In this document: in pieces, positions 25,237 through 34,309 of the stretch
Numbering within the stretch: position 1 is the first letter of the stretch
How the letters are laid out: every line of letters starts with the position of its first letter
Assembly (NCBI GenBank): GCA_946479435.1
Contig: CAMLFX010000001.1
Span: 1-64,000 of the forward strand
Length of the DNA: 64,000 bases
Origin: an uncultured Sphingobacteriales bacterium
GTDB lineage: Bacteria; Bacteroidota; Bacteroidia; Chitinophagales; Chitinophagaceae
Direction of reading: 5' to 3'
Program-made: the position numbers and the translations under genes
The notes under the pieces: generated by a model
What the model saw: the letters and a program-made list of their open reading frames with translations, nothing else
What the model was told of the DNA's origin: nothing
Database searches by the model: none

Positions 25237-27546
25237 TTATTGTTTCAGTTTCAGATCCATCGCTACACGGCGGTTTTTAGCACGGCCTGCAGCAGTCTTG
25301 TTGTTGGCTACTGGTTGGCTTTCACCATATCCGTTAGTTTGTATTCTGTCGGTAGCAACACCTTTCGAAACAAAGTAATTCTTAACAGAAGCTGCGCGAT
25401 CTCTTGATAATTTCAGGTTCAACTCATCAGAACCTACATTATCAGTATGGCCATCTATGGTCATCATATAGTCAGGGTAGTTGTTCAAGATGCCAACTAT
25501 TTCATCAAGCATTTTATAAGATGTTTTCTTAATTACTGCTTTACCTGTTTCAAACTGTATGGCCGTAGCAGCAAATGCAAGGCGTTTCTTCACTTCCACA
25601 CTTACTTCTGGGCAACCAAAATTGCTGGCTACACCTCTTACTGTAGGGCATTTATCTTTATTATCCGGTATGCCATCATTATCAGTATCAGGGCAACCCT
25701 GGTTAGCAATAGGGCCTGCCGCATTAGGGCAAGCATCTTCGTTATCGCCTATGCCATCGTTATCGCTATCAGGACAACCTTTGTATTGTGGTAAACCTGC
25801 AGCATCCGGGCAGGCATCATCCATATCCGCTACGTTATCACCATCGCGGTCAGGGCAACCTTGCAATGCAACTACACCCGATTCCTGAGGACAACGGTCT
25901 TCTGCATCGGCAACGCTGTCCAGGTCAGCATCAGGGCATCCCATTGCGGTTTTCAAACCTGCAATGTCAGGGCACTTATCGTCTTTATCCAGTACGCCGT
26001 CACCATCTTTGTCAGGGTCAGGGCAACCTTGCATTTCCCAAACACCTTTCTCATTCCTACATTTATCTCTCCTGTTCGATATACCATCGCCATCACTGTC
26101 TTTAGGCCTTTTCTTATTAAAAGGCACATAAGCGCCAAAATAAAAGTTGGTGCCGTAAGCTTTGCTGCCAAACACACCGGCAATATCGTCACTACCTATA
26201 AAGAAGCCGGCTATGCGTGCGCCAATACCCACTTTCATACTGCTGCTCAGCATGTCATAAGTAAGAGGTACGCCTACACTAAATATACGGCTGTCCCAAC
26301 GTGGGGTAACAGTTATTTGGCTATAGTAGCTGTTACCGAATTTTGTACGGTTAGCAACGTTGCCCATGTACGTCAGGTTAATGTATAGGTTTTTAACTGC
26401 GTTATAGTCAACACCCAAAACCAGCATAGTAGGCAATTGCAATTTCGAGCTTTGTGTACCGGTACCCGAATCTGCAGCTATACCTGTGCTATCAAGATAC
26501 CTTACCAGTTGATTGTAATCATTTATTGTTTCACCAACGCGCGAGCCTTTTATTTGGGCTTCGGTTACACCAGGCTTATTACGGAAATTAACTGTTTTAT
26601 TGCCTGTTTTGTATTTGATAGAACCTATATCTGTAACCGCAGCTGAGAAACGCAGCATGTATGCAGGTTTGCTGCGATCCATAATACCGGTCTTGTTATC
26701 CATATCGTACAAATGTTCCTTGTACTTTGGCCTGTATTCGTACACAAAGCCAAGATCTGCACCCATACCACTACCGGTACTGCTGTTGGTAAAGTAGTCG
26801 GCAATTGTGCTGGCATCAATACCCGAGCCTACAGAAACACCTGCTGTACCATATTTCAGATTGGTGTTCCTTACATTCAATATTGGCTCATTGTTTTGTA
26901 TGGTGTACCTGCCATCAAGGCTGGTGCTGGTTATAGATGTATAGCCAACACCTTTCAGGTAGCGCAAGGTAAGGCCGCCTTTGAACGCGTGTTTTTCTTT
27001 TTCATAAATAACACCGCCATAGCTCAGGCCAATTTCAGCCCATGTATTTTGTGTCCAGTTGAAAGCGTCCGACTGGAATGTATTCCCTGAAGTGGGTTCA
27101 TACTCATTATCTAACAGGTTTTTTGCCAGCGTCGAGTTGAAATCGTGAAACTGGAACATACTGCGTACACGGGTAGTTAATGCTACGCCATGTTTAGCAC
27201 CAATGCTAACCATAGCCCCCGGCCCGCGCACCTCGCCCATTGCCAGTATGCTGAATTTATCATTATTGCCAGGTTCAATATATTGCCCCAGGCTGGCAGA
27301 ATCATCCGAAAGAAAACCGCTAACTGCATCGTATGCCTGTATTTTGGTAAGGCTATTGTTGATGCCCAGGTTAACTGAGAACAGGTCGATAGAGAACTTA
27401 TGTCTTGAATCTCCCAGGTTGGCGGGGTTCAGATATACGTTATTGGTACCGCTCCAGTTGCTGGTAGCAATACCCAGGTATCTCTGTGCCTGTCCGGCCA
27501 ATGGCAGTAAGGCTGCCAGGCCTAGTGTGAGTGTAAATTTTTTCAT
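25237..27546 (-). CDS. OmpA-family outer-membrane protein: barrel (DUF5723-like), thrombospondin-type-3 repeats, OmpA C-terminal domain
   Basis: 769 residues starting at ATG 27546 (KKFTLTLGLAALLPLAGQAQ signal peptide); the longer frame to 27582 adds 12 unlikely residues. Residues about 20-480 are a barrel-like region (SNWSGTNNVYLNPANLGDSRHK is typical of DUF5723). Residues about 490-645 hold roughly eight thrombospondin-type-3 calcium-binding repeats (DxDxDGxxDxxDxCP, each ending GCPD). The C-terminus is an OmpA peptidoglycan-binding domain (IQFETGKAVIKKTS; TIDGHTDNVGSDELN; LSRDRAASVKNYF; NRRVAMDL). It probably anchors the outer membrane to the wall. Single gene with strong terminator. Confidence 0.88.
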   Translation of the reverse strand: MKKFTLTLGLAALLPLAGQAQRYLGIATSNWSGTNNVYLNPANLGDSRHKFSIDLFSVNLGINNSLTKIQAYDAVSGFLSDDSASLGQYIEPGNNDKFSILAMGEVRGPGAMVSIGAKHGVALTTRVRSMFQFHDFNSTLAKNLLDNEYEPTSGNTFQSDAFNWTQNTWAEIGLSYGGVIYEKEKHAFKGGLTLRYLKGVGYTSITSTSLDGRYTIQNNEPILNVRNTNLKYGTAGVSVGSGIDASTIADYFTNSSTGSGMGADLGFVYEYRPKYKEHLYDMDNKTGIMDRSKPAYMLRFSAAVTDIGSIKYKTGNKTVNFRNKPGVTEAQIKGSRVGETINDYNQLVRYLDSTGIAADSGTGTQSSKLQLPTMLVLGVDYNAVKNLYINLTYMGNVANRTKFGNSYYSQITVTPRWDSRIFSVGVPLTYDMLSSSMKVGIGARIAGFFIGSDDIAGVFGSKAYGTNFYFGAYVPFNKKRPKDSDGDGISNRRDKCRNEKGVWEMQGCPDPDKDGDGVLDKDDKCPDIAGLKTAMGCPDADLDSVADAEDRCPQESGVVALQGCPDRDGDNVADMDDACPDAAGLPQYKGCPDSDNDGIGDNEDACPNAAGPIANQGCPDTDNDGIPDNKDKCPTVRGVASNFGCPEVSVEVKKRLAFAATAIQFETGKAVIKKTSYKMLDEIVGILNNYPDYMMTIDGHTDNVGSDELNLKLSRDRAASVKNYFVSKGVATDRIQTNGYGESQPVANNKTAAGRAKNRRVAMDLKLKQ

Positions 27547-27792
27547 ATATGAACTTGATTGGTTGTAAGCAATTCCCTGCAAATGTTAAATTTTTCCGCG
27601 CCTCATTCCTCTATAAATCAAGCCACATGCGAAATCTACCACAAAAGAACATAAATATTTTATAAACTAAAAATATTTTTAATGTATAAATGGCGTTATA
27701 TTCCTTAAAAGCAGTACGTAAAAATATTCATCTGATTAACGCATGTAAATAGGTGCTTGTAGGTAAATATTTTAAGTACTGCCACTGAGAGC

Positions 27793-27826
27793 AAAAAAGC
27801 CTGCTCATATTTATGAGCAGGCTTTT
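27793..27826 (-). terminator. Terminator after tsf (end of the ribosomal-protein operon)
   Basis: AAAAGCCTGCTCATA and its complement form a 15-bp stem, followed on the minus strand by TTTTTT. It lies 25 bases after the tsf stop. Confidence 0.9.
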
Positions 27827-27851
27827 ACCTATTATTATTATTTGCTTTAAC

Positions 27852-28691
27852 TTATCCTATAGCTACACGCTTAAAAGTAGTAACGGTAAGGCCATTTTCT
27901 ACCGATGTAAGGTAGTCGATAACTGATTTACCATTATCTTTTACAAATGCCTGTTGCAGCAGTGTATTTTCTTTAAAGAATTTGTTCAGTTTACCCGCAG
28001 CTATTTTCTCAGCCATGTCAGCAGGTTTGCCTTCAGCCATTACTTGTTCCACAGCTATTGCTTTTTCACGTTCAATGGTTTCAGCAGCAATGCTATCCAC
28101 ATCTACGGCCAATGGGTTCATAGCGGCAATTTGCATGGCAACGTCTCTGCCTGCAGCTATCACACCTTCATTTGCAGCTTTGTTCATGCCTACTAATACA
28201 CCTATACGGTAGCCTGCATGTATATATGCAACAACTGCATCGCCACTTACTTGCTCAAAACGAACGACATCTATCTTCTCTCCTATTTTAGCTACCATTT
28301 CCAGCAGTTTTTCTGCTACTGTAGCACCTTCCATTGAAGCGGCTTTCAGTTCTTCAACGTTGGTTGATCTGGTTTCAAGAGCTATGTCAGCTATTTTCTG
28401 AGCAAATTCAATGAATTCAGCATTTTTAGAAACGAAGTCAGTTTCAGAGCTCAGCTGTATTACAATACCGTATTTATTGTCAGGAGAAGCCTTAGCTATA
28501 GCTACACCTTCCTTCGCATCACGGTCGCTACGATTAGCAGCTACTTTTTGTCCTTTTTTACGCAGGTAGTCTATCGCTTTTTCAAAATCACCATCGCTTT
28601 CCATAAGCGCTTTGCGGCAATCCATCATACCGGCACCTGTTTGCTGGCGCAGCTTATTTACATCTGCTGCTGATATTGTTACGTTACTCAT
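27852..28691 (-). CDS. tsf: Translation elongation factor Ts
   Basis: Exchanges GDP for GTP on EF-Tu. 279 residues: N-terminal UBA-like domain (VNKLRQQTGAGMMDCRKAL), the EF-Tu-contact motif ETDFVSKNAEF, and the dimer/core region with AYIHAGYRIGVLVGMN. Length is normal for the family. Last gene of rplM-rpsI-rpsB-tsf, 107 bases after rpsB, with a 28-base inverted repeat (28744-28771) in the gap and a strong terminator behind it. Confidence 0.97.
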   Translation of the reverse strand: MSNVTISAADVNKLRQQTGAGMMDCRKALMESDGDFEKAIDYLRKKGQKVAANRSDRDAKEGVAIAKASPDNKYGIVIQLSSETDFVSKNAEFIEFAQKIADIALETRSTNVEELKAASMEGATVAEKLLEMVAKIGEKIDVVRFEQVSGDAVVAYIHAGYRIGVLVGMNKAANEGVIAAGRDVAMQIAAMNPLAVDVDSIAAETIEREKAIAVEQVMAEGKPADMAEKIAAGKLNKFFKENTLLQQAFVKDNGKSVIDYLTSVENGLTVTTFKRVAIG

Positions 28692-28743
28692 TGTATAATA
28701 TCCGTTTATAATTATTGTTCAGGTTTAAAATTCTTTATCTAAG

Positions 28744-28771
28744 CTTAAAGCCCCAAACAAGGGGCTTTAAG
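28744..28771. repeat. Perfect inverted repeat between rpsB and tsf
   Basis: CTTAAAGCCCC, loop AAACAA, GGGGCTTTAAG. It has no T tract on the minus strand, so it is more likely a partial terminator, an RNA processing site or a 3'-end stabiliser that lets rpsB and tsf be expressed at different levels. Confidence 0.6.
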
Positions 28772-28798
28772 AATATGTTATTAAAGGCGTTGCTAACA

Positions 28799-29737
28799 CT
28801 AGCGTTTTGGAGCACCACCTGGACGGCCAGGGCCACCCGGACGGCTACCACCACCACCTGGGCCACGGCCTGCGCCACCCGCAGGGCGGCCAGGGCCACC
28901 TGCCGGACGACCACCACCCGCAGCACCAGTGCCACGTTTACGGCGTCCGCCTTCTTGTGAGCCACCTTCTTCTTCATTCATTTCCACACCGCGTGTATTC
29001 ACTTCAGCTACTTCTTCACTAGCTTCTTCTTCTTCTTTGTTTTGCGAGCGCTCTTGCAAACCTTCCATAATAGCTGCTGTCAGGTATTGTGTAACGATTG
29101 CTATCGATTTTGTAGCGTCATCGTTTGAAGGGATAGCGAAATCAACTTTAGAAGGATCGCTGTTTGTATCAACCATAGCGAAGGTTGTAATACCAAGGCG
29201 TTTTGCTTCAGCAAGTGCAATGTGCTCGTGGCTGATGTCAACCATGAACAAAGCGGCAGGGGTACGGCCCATTTGAGAGATACCGCCCAATACTTTTTCC
29301 ATTTTTTCTTTGCTGCGGGTAAGGGTCAGGCGTTCTTTTTTAGTTACGCTGTCCATAGTACCGTCTGCCAGCATTTTTTCAATGCTTTGCATTTTCTTTA
29401 CGCTTTTGCGTATAGTTTGGAAGTTGGTAAGCATACCACCCAACCAACGTTCGGTAACGAAAGGCATGTTTACTGTAGCTGCTGCTTCAGAAACTATTTC
29501 TTTCGCTTGCTTTTTAGTAGCAACGAACATTATCTTCTTACCACTTTTGGCTATCGATTTCAGTGCAGCTGCAGCTTCATCAAGGCCATCAATAGTTTTA
29601 TTAAGGTCTATTATATGTATGCCGTTTTTTTCAGCAAAGATGTATGGCAACATCTTAGGGTTCCACTTTTTCTTCAAGTGGCCAAAGTGCACACCAGCTT
29701 CAAGTAATTGCTGGTGCAGGCTCTTATTTTCTTCCAT
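28799..29737 (-). CDS. rpsB: 30S ribosomal protein S2 with Gly/Arg/Pro-rich C-terminal extension
   Basis: 312 residues. Residues 1-232 are a normal S2 (QQLLEAGVHFGHLKKKWNPKM; TERWLGGMLTNFQTIR; VDISHEHIALAEAKRLGI; TNSDPSKVDFAIPSNDDA). After this an acidic segment (NKEEEEASEEVAEVN) leads into about 60 residues made mainly of Gly, Arg, Pro and Ala (RRKRGTGAAGGGRPAGGPGR and similar). Usual bacterial S2 is about 230-260 residues, so the tail is an add-on. Its DNA is much more GC-rich than the surroundings, but it is in frame and ends in a clean TAG. Second-last gene of the operon. Confidence 0.97.
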   Translation of the reverse strand: MEENKSLHQQLLEAGVHFGHLKKKWNPKMLPYIFAEKNGIHIIDLNKTIDGLDEAAAALKSIAKSGKKIMFVATKKQAKEIVSEAAATVNMPFVTERWLGGMLTNFQTIRKSVKKMQSIEKMLADGTMDSVTKKERLTLTRSKEKMEKVLGGISQMGRTPAALFMVDISHEHIALAEAKRLGITTFAMVDTNSDPSKVDFAIPSNDDATKSIAIVTQYLTAAIMEGLQERSQNKEEEEASEEVAEVNTRGVEMNEEEGGSQEGGRRKRGTGAAGGGRPAGGPGRPAGGAGRGPGGGGSRPGGPGRPGGAPKR

Positions 29738-29785
29738 TGTAATTTTTTCTTGTCGGTTAAAAAAATAAAGAATACAACCAGGCGA

Positions 29786-30175
29786 TTAACGTTTAGAGAA
29801 CTGGAAGCTACGGCGGGCTTTCGCTTTACCAAATTTCTTACGTTCAACAGAACGTGGGTCACGCGTCATCAAACCTTCTTTTTTCAGTGCTGGTCGGTTT
29901 TCAGGGTTCACTTCACACAGTGCACGTGCAATAGCAAGCTTTACTGCTTCTGCCTGACCTTTAGGGCCGCCACCTTGTACGTTGATAACGATATCAAAGC
30001 TGCTCATCATGTCTAAAGTCTTCAAAGGCAGTTCTACCTGGTTTTGAAGGTACATGATAGGGAAATATGCTTTGTATTCTTTTTCATTAACCGTGATGTT
30101 GCCGGTGCCTTTGCTCATGTATACACGTGCTACAGCTTCCTTACGGCGACCAACGGCATTTTTTTGTTTTTCCAT
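29786..30175 (-). CDS. rpsI: 30S ribosomal protein S9
   Basis: 129 residues, full length. The N-terminus has NAVGRRKEAVARVYMSKGTG and the C-terminal basic tail (RDPRSVERKKFGKAKARRSF, then QFSKR) reaches the P-site tRNA in the ribosome. It follows rplM by 34 bases and precedes rpsB by 48, the usual rplM-rpsI pair extended by rpsB-tsf as found in Bacteroidota. Confidence 0.98.
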   Translation of the reverse strand: MEKQKNAVGRRKEAVARVYMSKGTGNITVNEKEYKAYFPIMYLQNQVELPLKTLDMMSSFDIVINVQGGGPKGQAEAVKLAIARALCEVNPENRPALKKEGLMTRDPRSVERKKFGKAKARRSFQFSKR

Positions 30176-30209
30176 TTATATAAGAATGGTTTTACTTATT
30201 GTATTGGTT

Positions 30210-30653
30210 TTAGAATTTCATTTCTTTAGGTTGCTGTGCCTGGTGTGGGTGTTCAGCGCCTTCGTAAACGAATAATTTTTTATACATAGCACGGCCAAGG
30301 CGGTTTTTAGGCAACATACCTTTTACTGCTCTTTCTATAACCACGTTAGGGCGGGTATTGATCAGTATTTTAGCAGTTGCTGACTTTTGGCCTCCTGGAT
30401 AACCTGAATATGTCAGGTATTCTTTATCCTCCATTTTATTACCGGTAAGTTTTACTTTACCCGAGTTAATAACAATTACGTTATCACCACAATCAAAATG
30501 CGGAGTATAATAAGCTTTATGCTTGCCGCGCAGCGTGCTGGCGATCTTTGTGCACATGCGGCCCAGTGTTTGGTTAGTAGCATCAGCCACAAACCATTCG
30601 CGCTTTACGATTTGCTCGTTGGCCGATTGTGTTTTAAAACTAAGATGTCTCAT
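30210..30653 (-). CDS. rplM: 50S ribosomal protein L13
   Basis: 147 residues; early assembly protein of the large subunit. Diagnostic stretches are [39 protein letters not shown] and [20 protein letters not shown]. First gene of the operon, with a strong promoter (30712-30742) and a roughly 50-base leader that contains a GAAA-capped hairpin (30681-30694). In other bacteria L13 controls its own operon through the leader; whether this hairpin does so here is inference. Confidence 0.98.
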   Translation of the reverse strand: MRHLSFKTQSANEQIVKREWFVADATNQTLGRMCTKIASTLRGKHKAYYTPHFDCGDNVIVINSGKVKLTGNKMEDKEYLTYSGYPGGQKSATAKILINTRPNVVIERAVKGMLPKNRLGRAMYKKLFVYEGAEHPHQAQQPKEMKF

Positions 30654-30680
30654 TTCCTGTTAAAATGTTTCTTGATTTTC

Positions 30681-30694
30681 CCGTTTTTCAACGG
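30681..30694 (-). promoter_or_regulatory. GNRA-tetraloop hairpin in the rplM leader
   Basis: On the minus strand the leader contains CCGTT-GAAA-AACGG: a five-base stem closed by a GAAA tetraloop, about 27 bases before the rplM ATG. It lies between promoter and start codon of a ribosomal-protein operon, where autoregulatory structures are common. Confidence 0.45.
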
Positions 30695-30711
30695 AGTTTA
30701 ATTTGGGAGTG

Positions 30712-30742
30712 CAAAGGTATCCCTAACACTTCATCCTACCAA
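30712..30742 (-). promoter_or_regulatory. Promoter for rplM-rpsI-rpsB-tsf
   Basis: TTG (30742-30740), a 20-base spacer and TACCTTTG (30719-30712) on the minus strand. The same TACCTTTG is used by tRNA-His at 5356, so translation genes share the element. Confidence 0.7.
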
Positions 30743-31077
30743 CATTTTCATTAAGTTTTTTTTATGTGCCTTTGCAACTTATTGATATTCAATAAAATTT
30801 TAGCAATAATTCTTAAGATAGCCTAATGATGAAACAGGGATTTTATAGTTTCTTTAACATAGGCACAATTTTTTTGCTTACAATTTTCACAAAACTATCG
30901 GGAGACAATTCTAAAAAAATTATCCCCCGATATGGGGGATAATAACAATAATTCGCATAAATTTATATTGAAACAAATCTTAAAGCGTGGTTTTTTGTCA
31001 TGCAATTGTCTTGTTTTAGTTATTAACAAGTTAAACTGCTTGGCTTTATGCCCGCCCGAACAGTTAAAAACCATCGT
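30743..31077. other. AT-rich gap between rplM and susC with one GC-rich palindrome
   Basis: No open frame or RNA gene is supported in this stretch. It separates the divergent rplM and susC units. The only notable element is the palindrome at 30919-30943. I could not find an exact TAnnTTTG element in front of susC. Confidence 0.5.
30919..30943. repeat. Perfect palindrome upstream of susC (operator or antisense terminator)
   Basis: ATTATCCCCC, loop GATAT, GGGGGATAAT: ten matched bases on each side, about 135 bases before the susC ATG. On the minus strand it is followed by TTTTTTT, so it could end antisense transcripts before they reach rplM. On the plus strand no T tract follows, so it is not a plus-strand terminator. 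A regulator-binding site is the alternative. Confidence 0.55.
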
Positions 31078-34000
31078 ATGAAAAAAGGGGTATTACTAAT
31101 TCTATTGTTATTTGTTTCCTTCAGTTTCGCCTATGCACAAACCCGTACCGTAAGCGGTACCGTGCTCGATGAAACAGGTGCCGGGAAACCAGGCGTAGCC
31201 GTTAGCGGCAAAGGCACCCAGGTAGGTACAGTTACCGATCCGGACGGTAAGTATGAACTGGAACTTCCGGACAATGTTACCACACTTATTTTCCGGGCTG
31301 TTGGCTACAACACTATTGAGCGGCCCATTAATGCGGATGAGATCAGTATAACCATGTCTATTGCCACTACCGAGATGGAAGGCGTGGTGGTAACGGCCAA
31401 TGCTGTACAGCGGCAAAGACGTAGTATCGGTTATTCAACTACACAAATAACCGGGGATCAGCTGACGCAAGGGGGCAACACCAGCCCGCTGAACGCACTT
31501 AGCGGTAAAGTAGCGGGTGCCAACATTACAACAACAGCCAATGCACCGGGTTCCTCTTCACGTATCGTATTGCGTGGTGGTTCGTCCATATACGGTAACA
31601 ACCAGGCACTGATTGTAGTAGATGGTGTACCTATTAATAATAACTACAACCCAACAGGCGGGGCTATTGGACAGTTAAGCAATCAGGTTGATTATGGTAA
31701 CCGCGGTAACGATATCAACCCTGATGATATAGAATCGATATCAGTACTGAAGGGCCCCGCGGCGACAGCACAGTATGGTTCATTGGGTGCCAACGGTGCG
31801 ATCATGATAACTACCAAAAAAGGACGTAAAGCTACAGGGCCATCTAAAACTGATATCTCGGTGAGCAGCAGCTACGAATTGTCAAACATCCTGAAGTATC
31901 CTGAATTCCAGAATACTTATGGCCAGGGTAATATATACGAAGGTATTTATGACGACCGTCGTGAAAACTTTAGCTGGGGTGAAAAATTCAATGGAGAAAT
32001 GCGCCCCTGGGGACAGATTATAGATGGCCAACAAAGGGTAAAGCCATATTCAGCAACTCCAGATAATGTAAAAGACTTCTTTGATGTTGGCCAGACCTGG
32101 AACAATAGCATTGCAATAAGCGGTGGCTCCGACGCTGCAACTTATCGTCTATCTTTAGGTTCACTTAACAGCAAATCAATTTTTCCCGGCAAGAAATACA
32201 ATAAATACACAGTAAGTTTTAATGGAGCTTCGAAGCTGTCGAACAAGTTTTACTCAAGCGTAGGGATAAATTATATTAAAATAAACAGCGACTTGCCCAG
32301 CTTTGGTCAGGGCAGTGCATCTGTATTGGATAACCTATATCAGGGCCCGCGCGATATTCCTATTAGTGAGCAAAAAGATCTGGATAATAAATTCAACTCC
32401 ATGAGCTACATCGATAAAACAGGTGTTGAGCGTTATGGTTACTATGGTGCTTATGCTGAAAACCCATATTATACACTGGCCAACTATAAGAATGAAAACA
32501 TGGTCGATCGTATTTTTGGTAATTACATTATCGGCTATCAACCCTTCGAATGGTTAAAGATAGAAGATCGTGTAGCCGGCGACATCATTTCGGATCGCCG
32601 CTACCAGTCTAATCCTAAAATAGCTTCAGAACCAGCCGATGAAACGGGGTTGTATGATGGTCTTCCACATATTACGCAAGGTCGCTATTCCGAGAATTAT
32701 ATCAACACCAACTACCTGTATAACGATCTGATGGCTACTTTCAATAAAGATGTTGCGAAAGATGTAAATCTGAATGTTTTGTTGGGTATGAACTATACTG
32801 AGCTCCGGACCAGGGATAATTACTCAAGTGTTAATGAAGAAGGTGGTTTAGTGATACCTGGATACTATAATCTGGCAAACAGCAATGGCACACCGCTAAC
32901 AACAAATAGCCTTGATTTGAAACGTAAGCTTGGTGTATATCTTGATGCGAGTGCGGGTTACAAGAATATGTTGTTCGCGGAGTTTACTGCTCGTACCGAT
33001 AAATCTTCGGCAGTACCATATAAAAGTACCTACTTCTATTATAGCGCCAACGCATCATTCGTATTTACTGAACTGATGCAAGGTAACTTTAAAGACAAAG
33101 TATGGAATTATGGTAAATTCAGGATAGCTTATGGTTCTACAGCCAATGATGCGCCTACTTATTTGACGGGTAACTACTACACCAAAGCTTTGGCCGATGG
33201 TGGTTTTGGTAGCACCATATTCCCATTCAATGGTGCAGTAGGGTACAGTTATACTAATACCTTAGGCTTTGCCCAACTGGTACCTGAGTACGTAAATGAG
33301 TTCGAGGTTGGTTTGGAAAACGCTTTTTGGAGCAATCGCGTAACGCTTGACGTTACTTATTACAACAGAAAATCACTCGATCAGATCATACCTGTTCCAC
33401 TTGCGCCATCCTCCGGTTATACAGCCCAATGGCTTAACGTAGCTCAAAGCACAAATAAGGGTATTGAACTTGCAGTGAAGATAACACCTGTACGCACTGC
33501 ATCGGGTTTCCGTTGGGATATTTATGGTACTTACAACAAGAACAAAAATACTGTTGATAAAGTATATGAAGGCATAGATCAGATAACCTTGCCCGGCGCT
33601 TTGCAAGGTATGACGGAAGTTGCGGCAGTGGGTAAACCTCTGGGTACTTTCTATACCACCGGGTTTAACTACGTTAACGGTAACCAAATAGTAGTCGACT
33701 CTGCAAGTGGCTTGCCAAAAGTATCTACTACACCGCAATACTACGCCAGCTATCAACCTGACTACCAGGCTTCGTGGGGTACAACGCTTACGTATAAAGG
33801 CTTTAGCTTCAATATACTCTTCGATACCAAGCAAGGAGGCATGTTCTACTCACGTACTCGCGATGTCATGGCCTTTGTAGGTACGTCAAAAGAAACAGAG
33901 AATAGAGAAGAGCAAGTATGGGCAAATTCAGTTTACCTGGGTTCGGATGGTCAGTACCACACTAACACTACCCCATATTCTCCTTACAGTTATTATACCT

Positions 34001-34287
34001 CGAATGGACAACGCCCTGAGGCGGAAAATCTTGTGAATGCATCTTATGTAAAATTACGTGAAGCAAGCCTTACCTATGTATTTCCCGGTAAATGGTTCAA
34101 GAAGACTTATGTAGGGGGTGCATCTCTAAGTATATATGGCAACAACCTGGCAATATGGACACCATCATCAAACAAATATGTTGACCCTGAGATAAACTCT
34201 GCTGGTTCAACTAATATTCAAGGTTTTGATTTTTCAGCGCAACCTTCTTTAAGAAGATATGGTATGTCCTTAAAATTCACATTCTAG
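31078..34287 (+). CDS. SusC/RagA-family TonB-linked outer-membrane transporter
   Basis: 1069 residues from ATG 31078 (MKKGVLLILLLFVSFSFAYAQ signal peptide); a further upstream ATG at 31048 is not needed. Residues about 22-105 are a carboxypeptidase-regulatory-like domain (TVSGTVLDETGAGKPGVAV; GTVTDPDGKYEL). The plug domain follows (NALSGKVAGANI; IVLRGGSSI; ALIVVDGVPINN; DIESISVLKGPAATAQYG; NGAIMITTKKG), then the 22-strand barrel ending YGMSLKFTF. With the SusD-like lipoprotein it forms a TonB-driven uptake pair for glycans or peptides. Substrate cannot be told; no glycosidase gene is adjacent. Confidence 0.95.
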   Translation: MKKGVLLILLLFVSFSFAYAQTRTVSGTVLDETGAGKPGVAVSGKGTQVGTVTDPDGKYELELPDNVTTLIFRAVGYNTIERPINADEISITMSIATTEMEGVVVTANAVQRQRRSIGYSTTQITGDQLTQGGNTSPLNALSGKVAGANITTTANAPGSSSRIVLRGGSSIYGNNQALIVVDGVPINNNYNPTGGAIGQLSNQVDYGNRGNDINPDDIESISVLKGPAATAQYGSLGANGAIMITTKKGRKATGPSKTDISVSSSYELSNILKYPEFQNTYGQGNIYEGIYDDRRENFSWGEKFNGEMRPWGQIIDGQQRVKPYSATPDNVKDFFDVGQTWNNSIAISGGSDAATYRLSLGSLNSKSIFPGKKYNKYTVSFNGASKLSNKFYSSVGINYIKINSDLPSFGQGSASVLDNLYQGPRDIPISEQKDLDNKFNSMSYIDKTGVERYGYYGAYAENPYYTLANYKNENMVDRIFGNYIIGYQPFEWLKIEDRVAGDIISDRRYQSNPKIASEPADETGLYDGLPHITQGRYSENYINTNYLYNDLMATFNKDVAKDVNLNVLLGMNYTELRTRDNYSSVNEEGGLVIPGYYNLANSNGTPLTTNSLDLKRKLGVYLDASAGYKNMLFAEFTARTDKSSAVPYKSTYFYYSANASFVFTELMQGNFKDKVWNYGKFRIAYGSTANDAPTYLTGNYYTKALADGGFGSTIFPFNGAVGYSYTNTLGFAQLVPEYVNEFEVGLENAFWSNRVTLDVTYYNRKSLDQIIPVPLAPSSGYTAQWLNVAQSTNKGIELAVKITPVRTASGFRWDIYGTYNKNKNTVDKVYEGIDQITLPGALQGMTEVAAVGKPLGTFYTTGFNYVNGNQIVVDSASGLPKVSTTPQYYASYQPDYQASWGTTLTYKGFSFNILFDTKQGGMFYSRTRDVMAFVGTSKETENREEQVWANSVYLGSDGQYHTNTTPYSPYSYYTSNGQRPEAENLVNASYVKLREASLTYVFPGKWFKKTYVGGASLSIYGNNLAIWTPSSNKYVDPEINSAGSTNIQGFDFSAQPSLRRYGMSLKFTF

Positions 34288-34309
34288 TTTAATTGAAAAC
34301 TGCATTATT

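Noticed and set aside
28715..28977. Open frames opposite and across the GC-rich rpsB tail, one reading long runs of Thr/Ala/Arg
   Set aside because: Arise from the low-complexity GC-rich DNA; the S2 frame continues cleanly from the conserved core through the tail to TAG.
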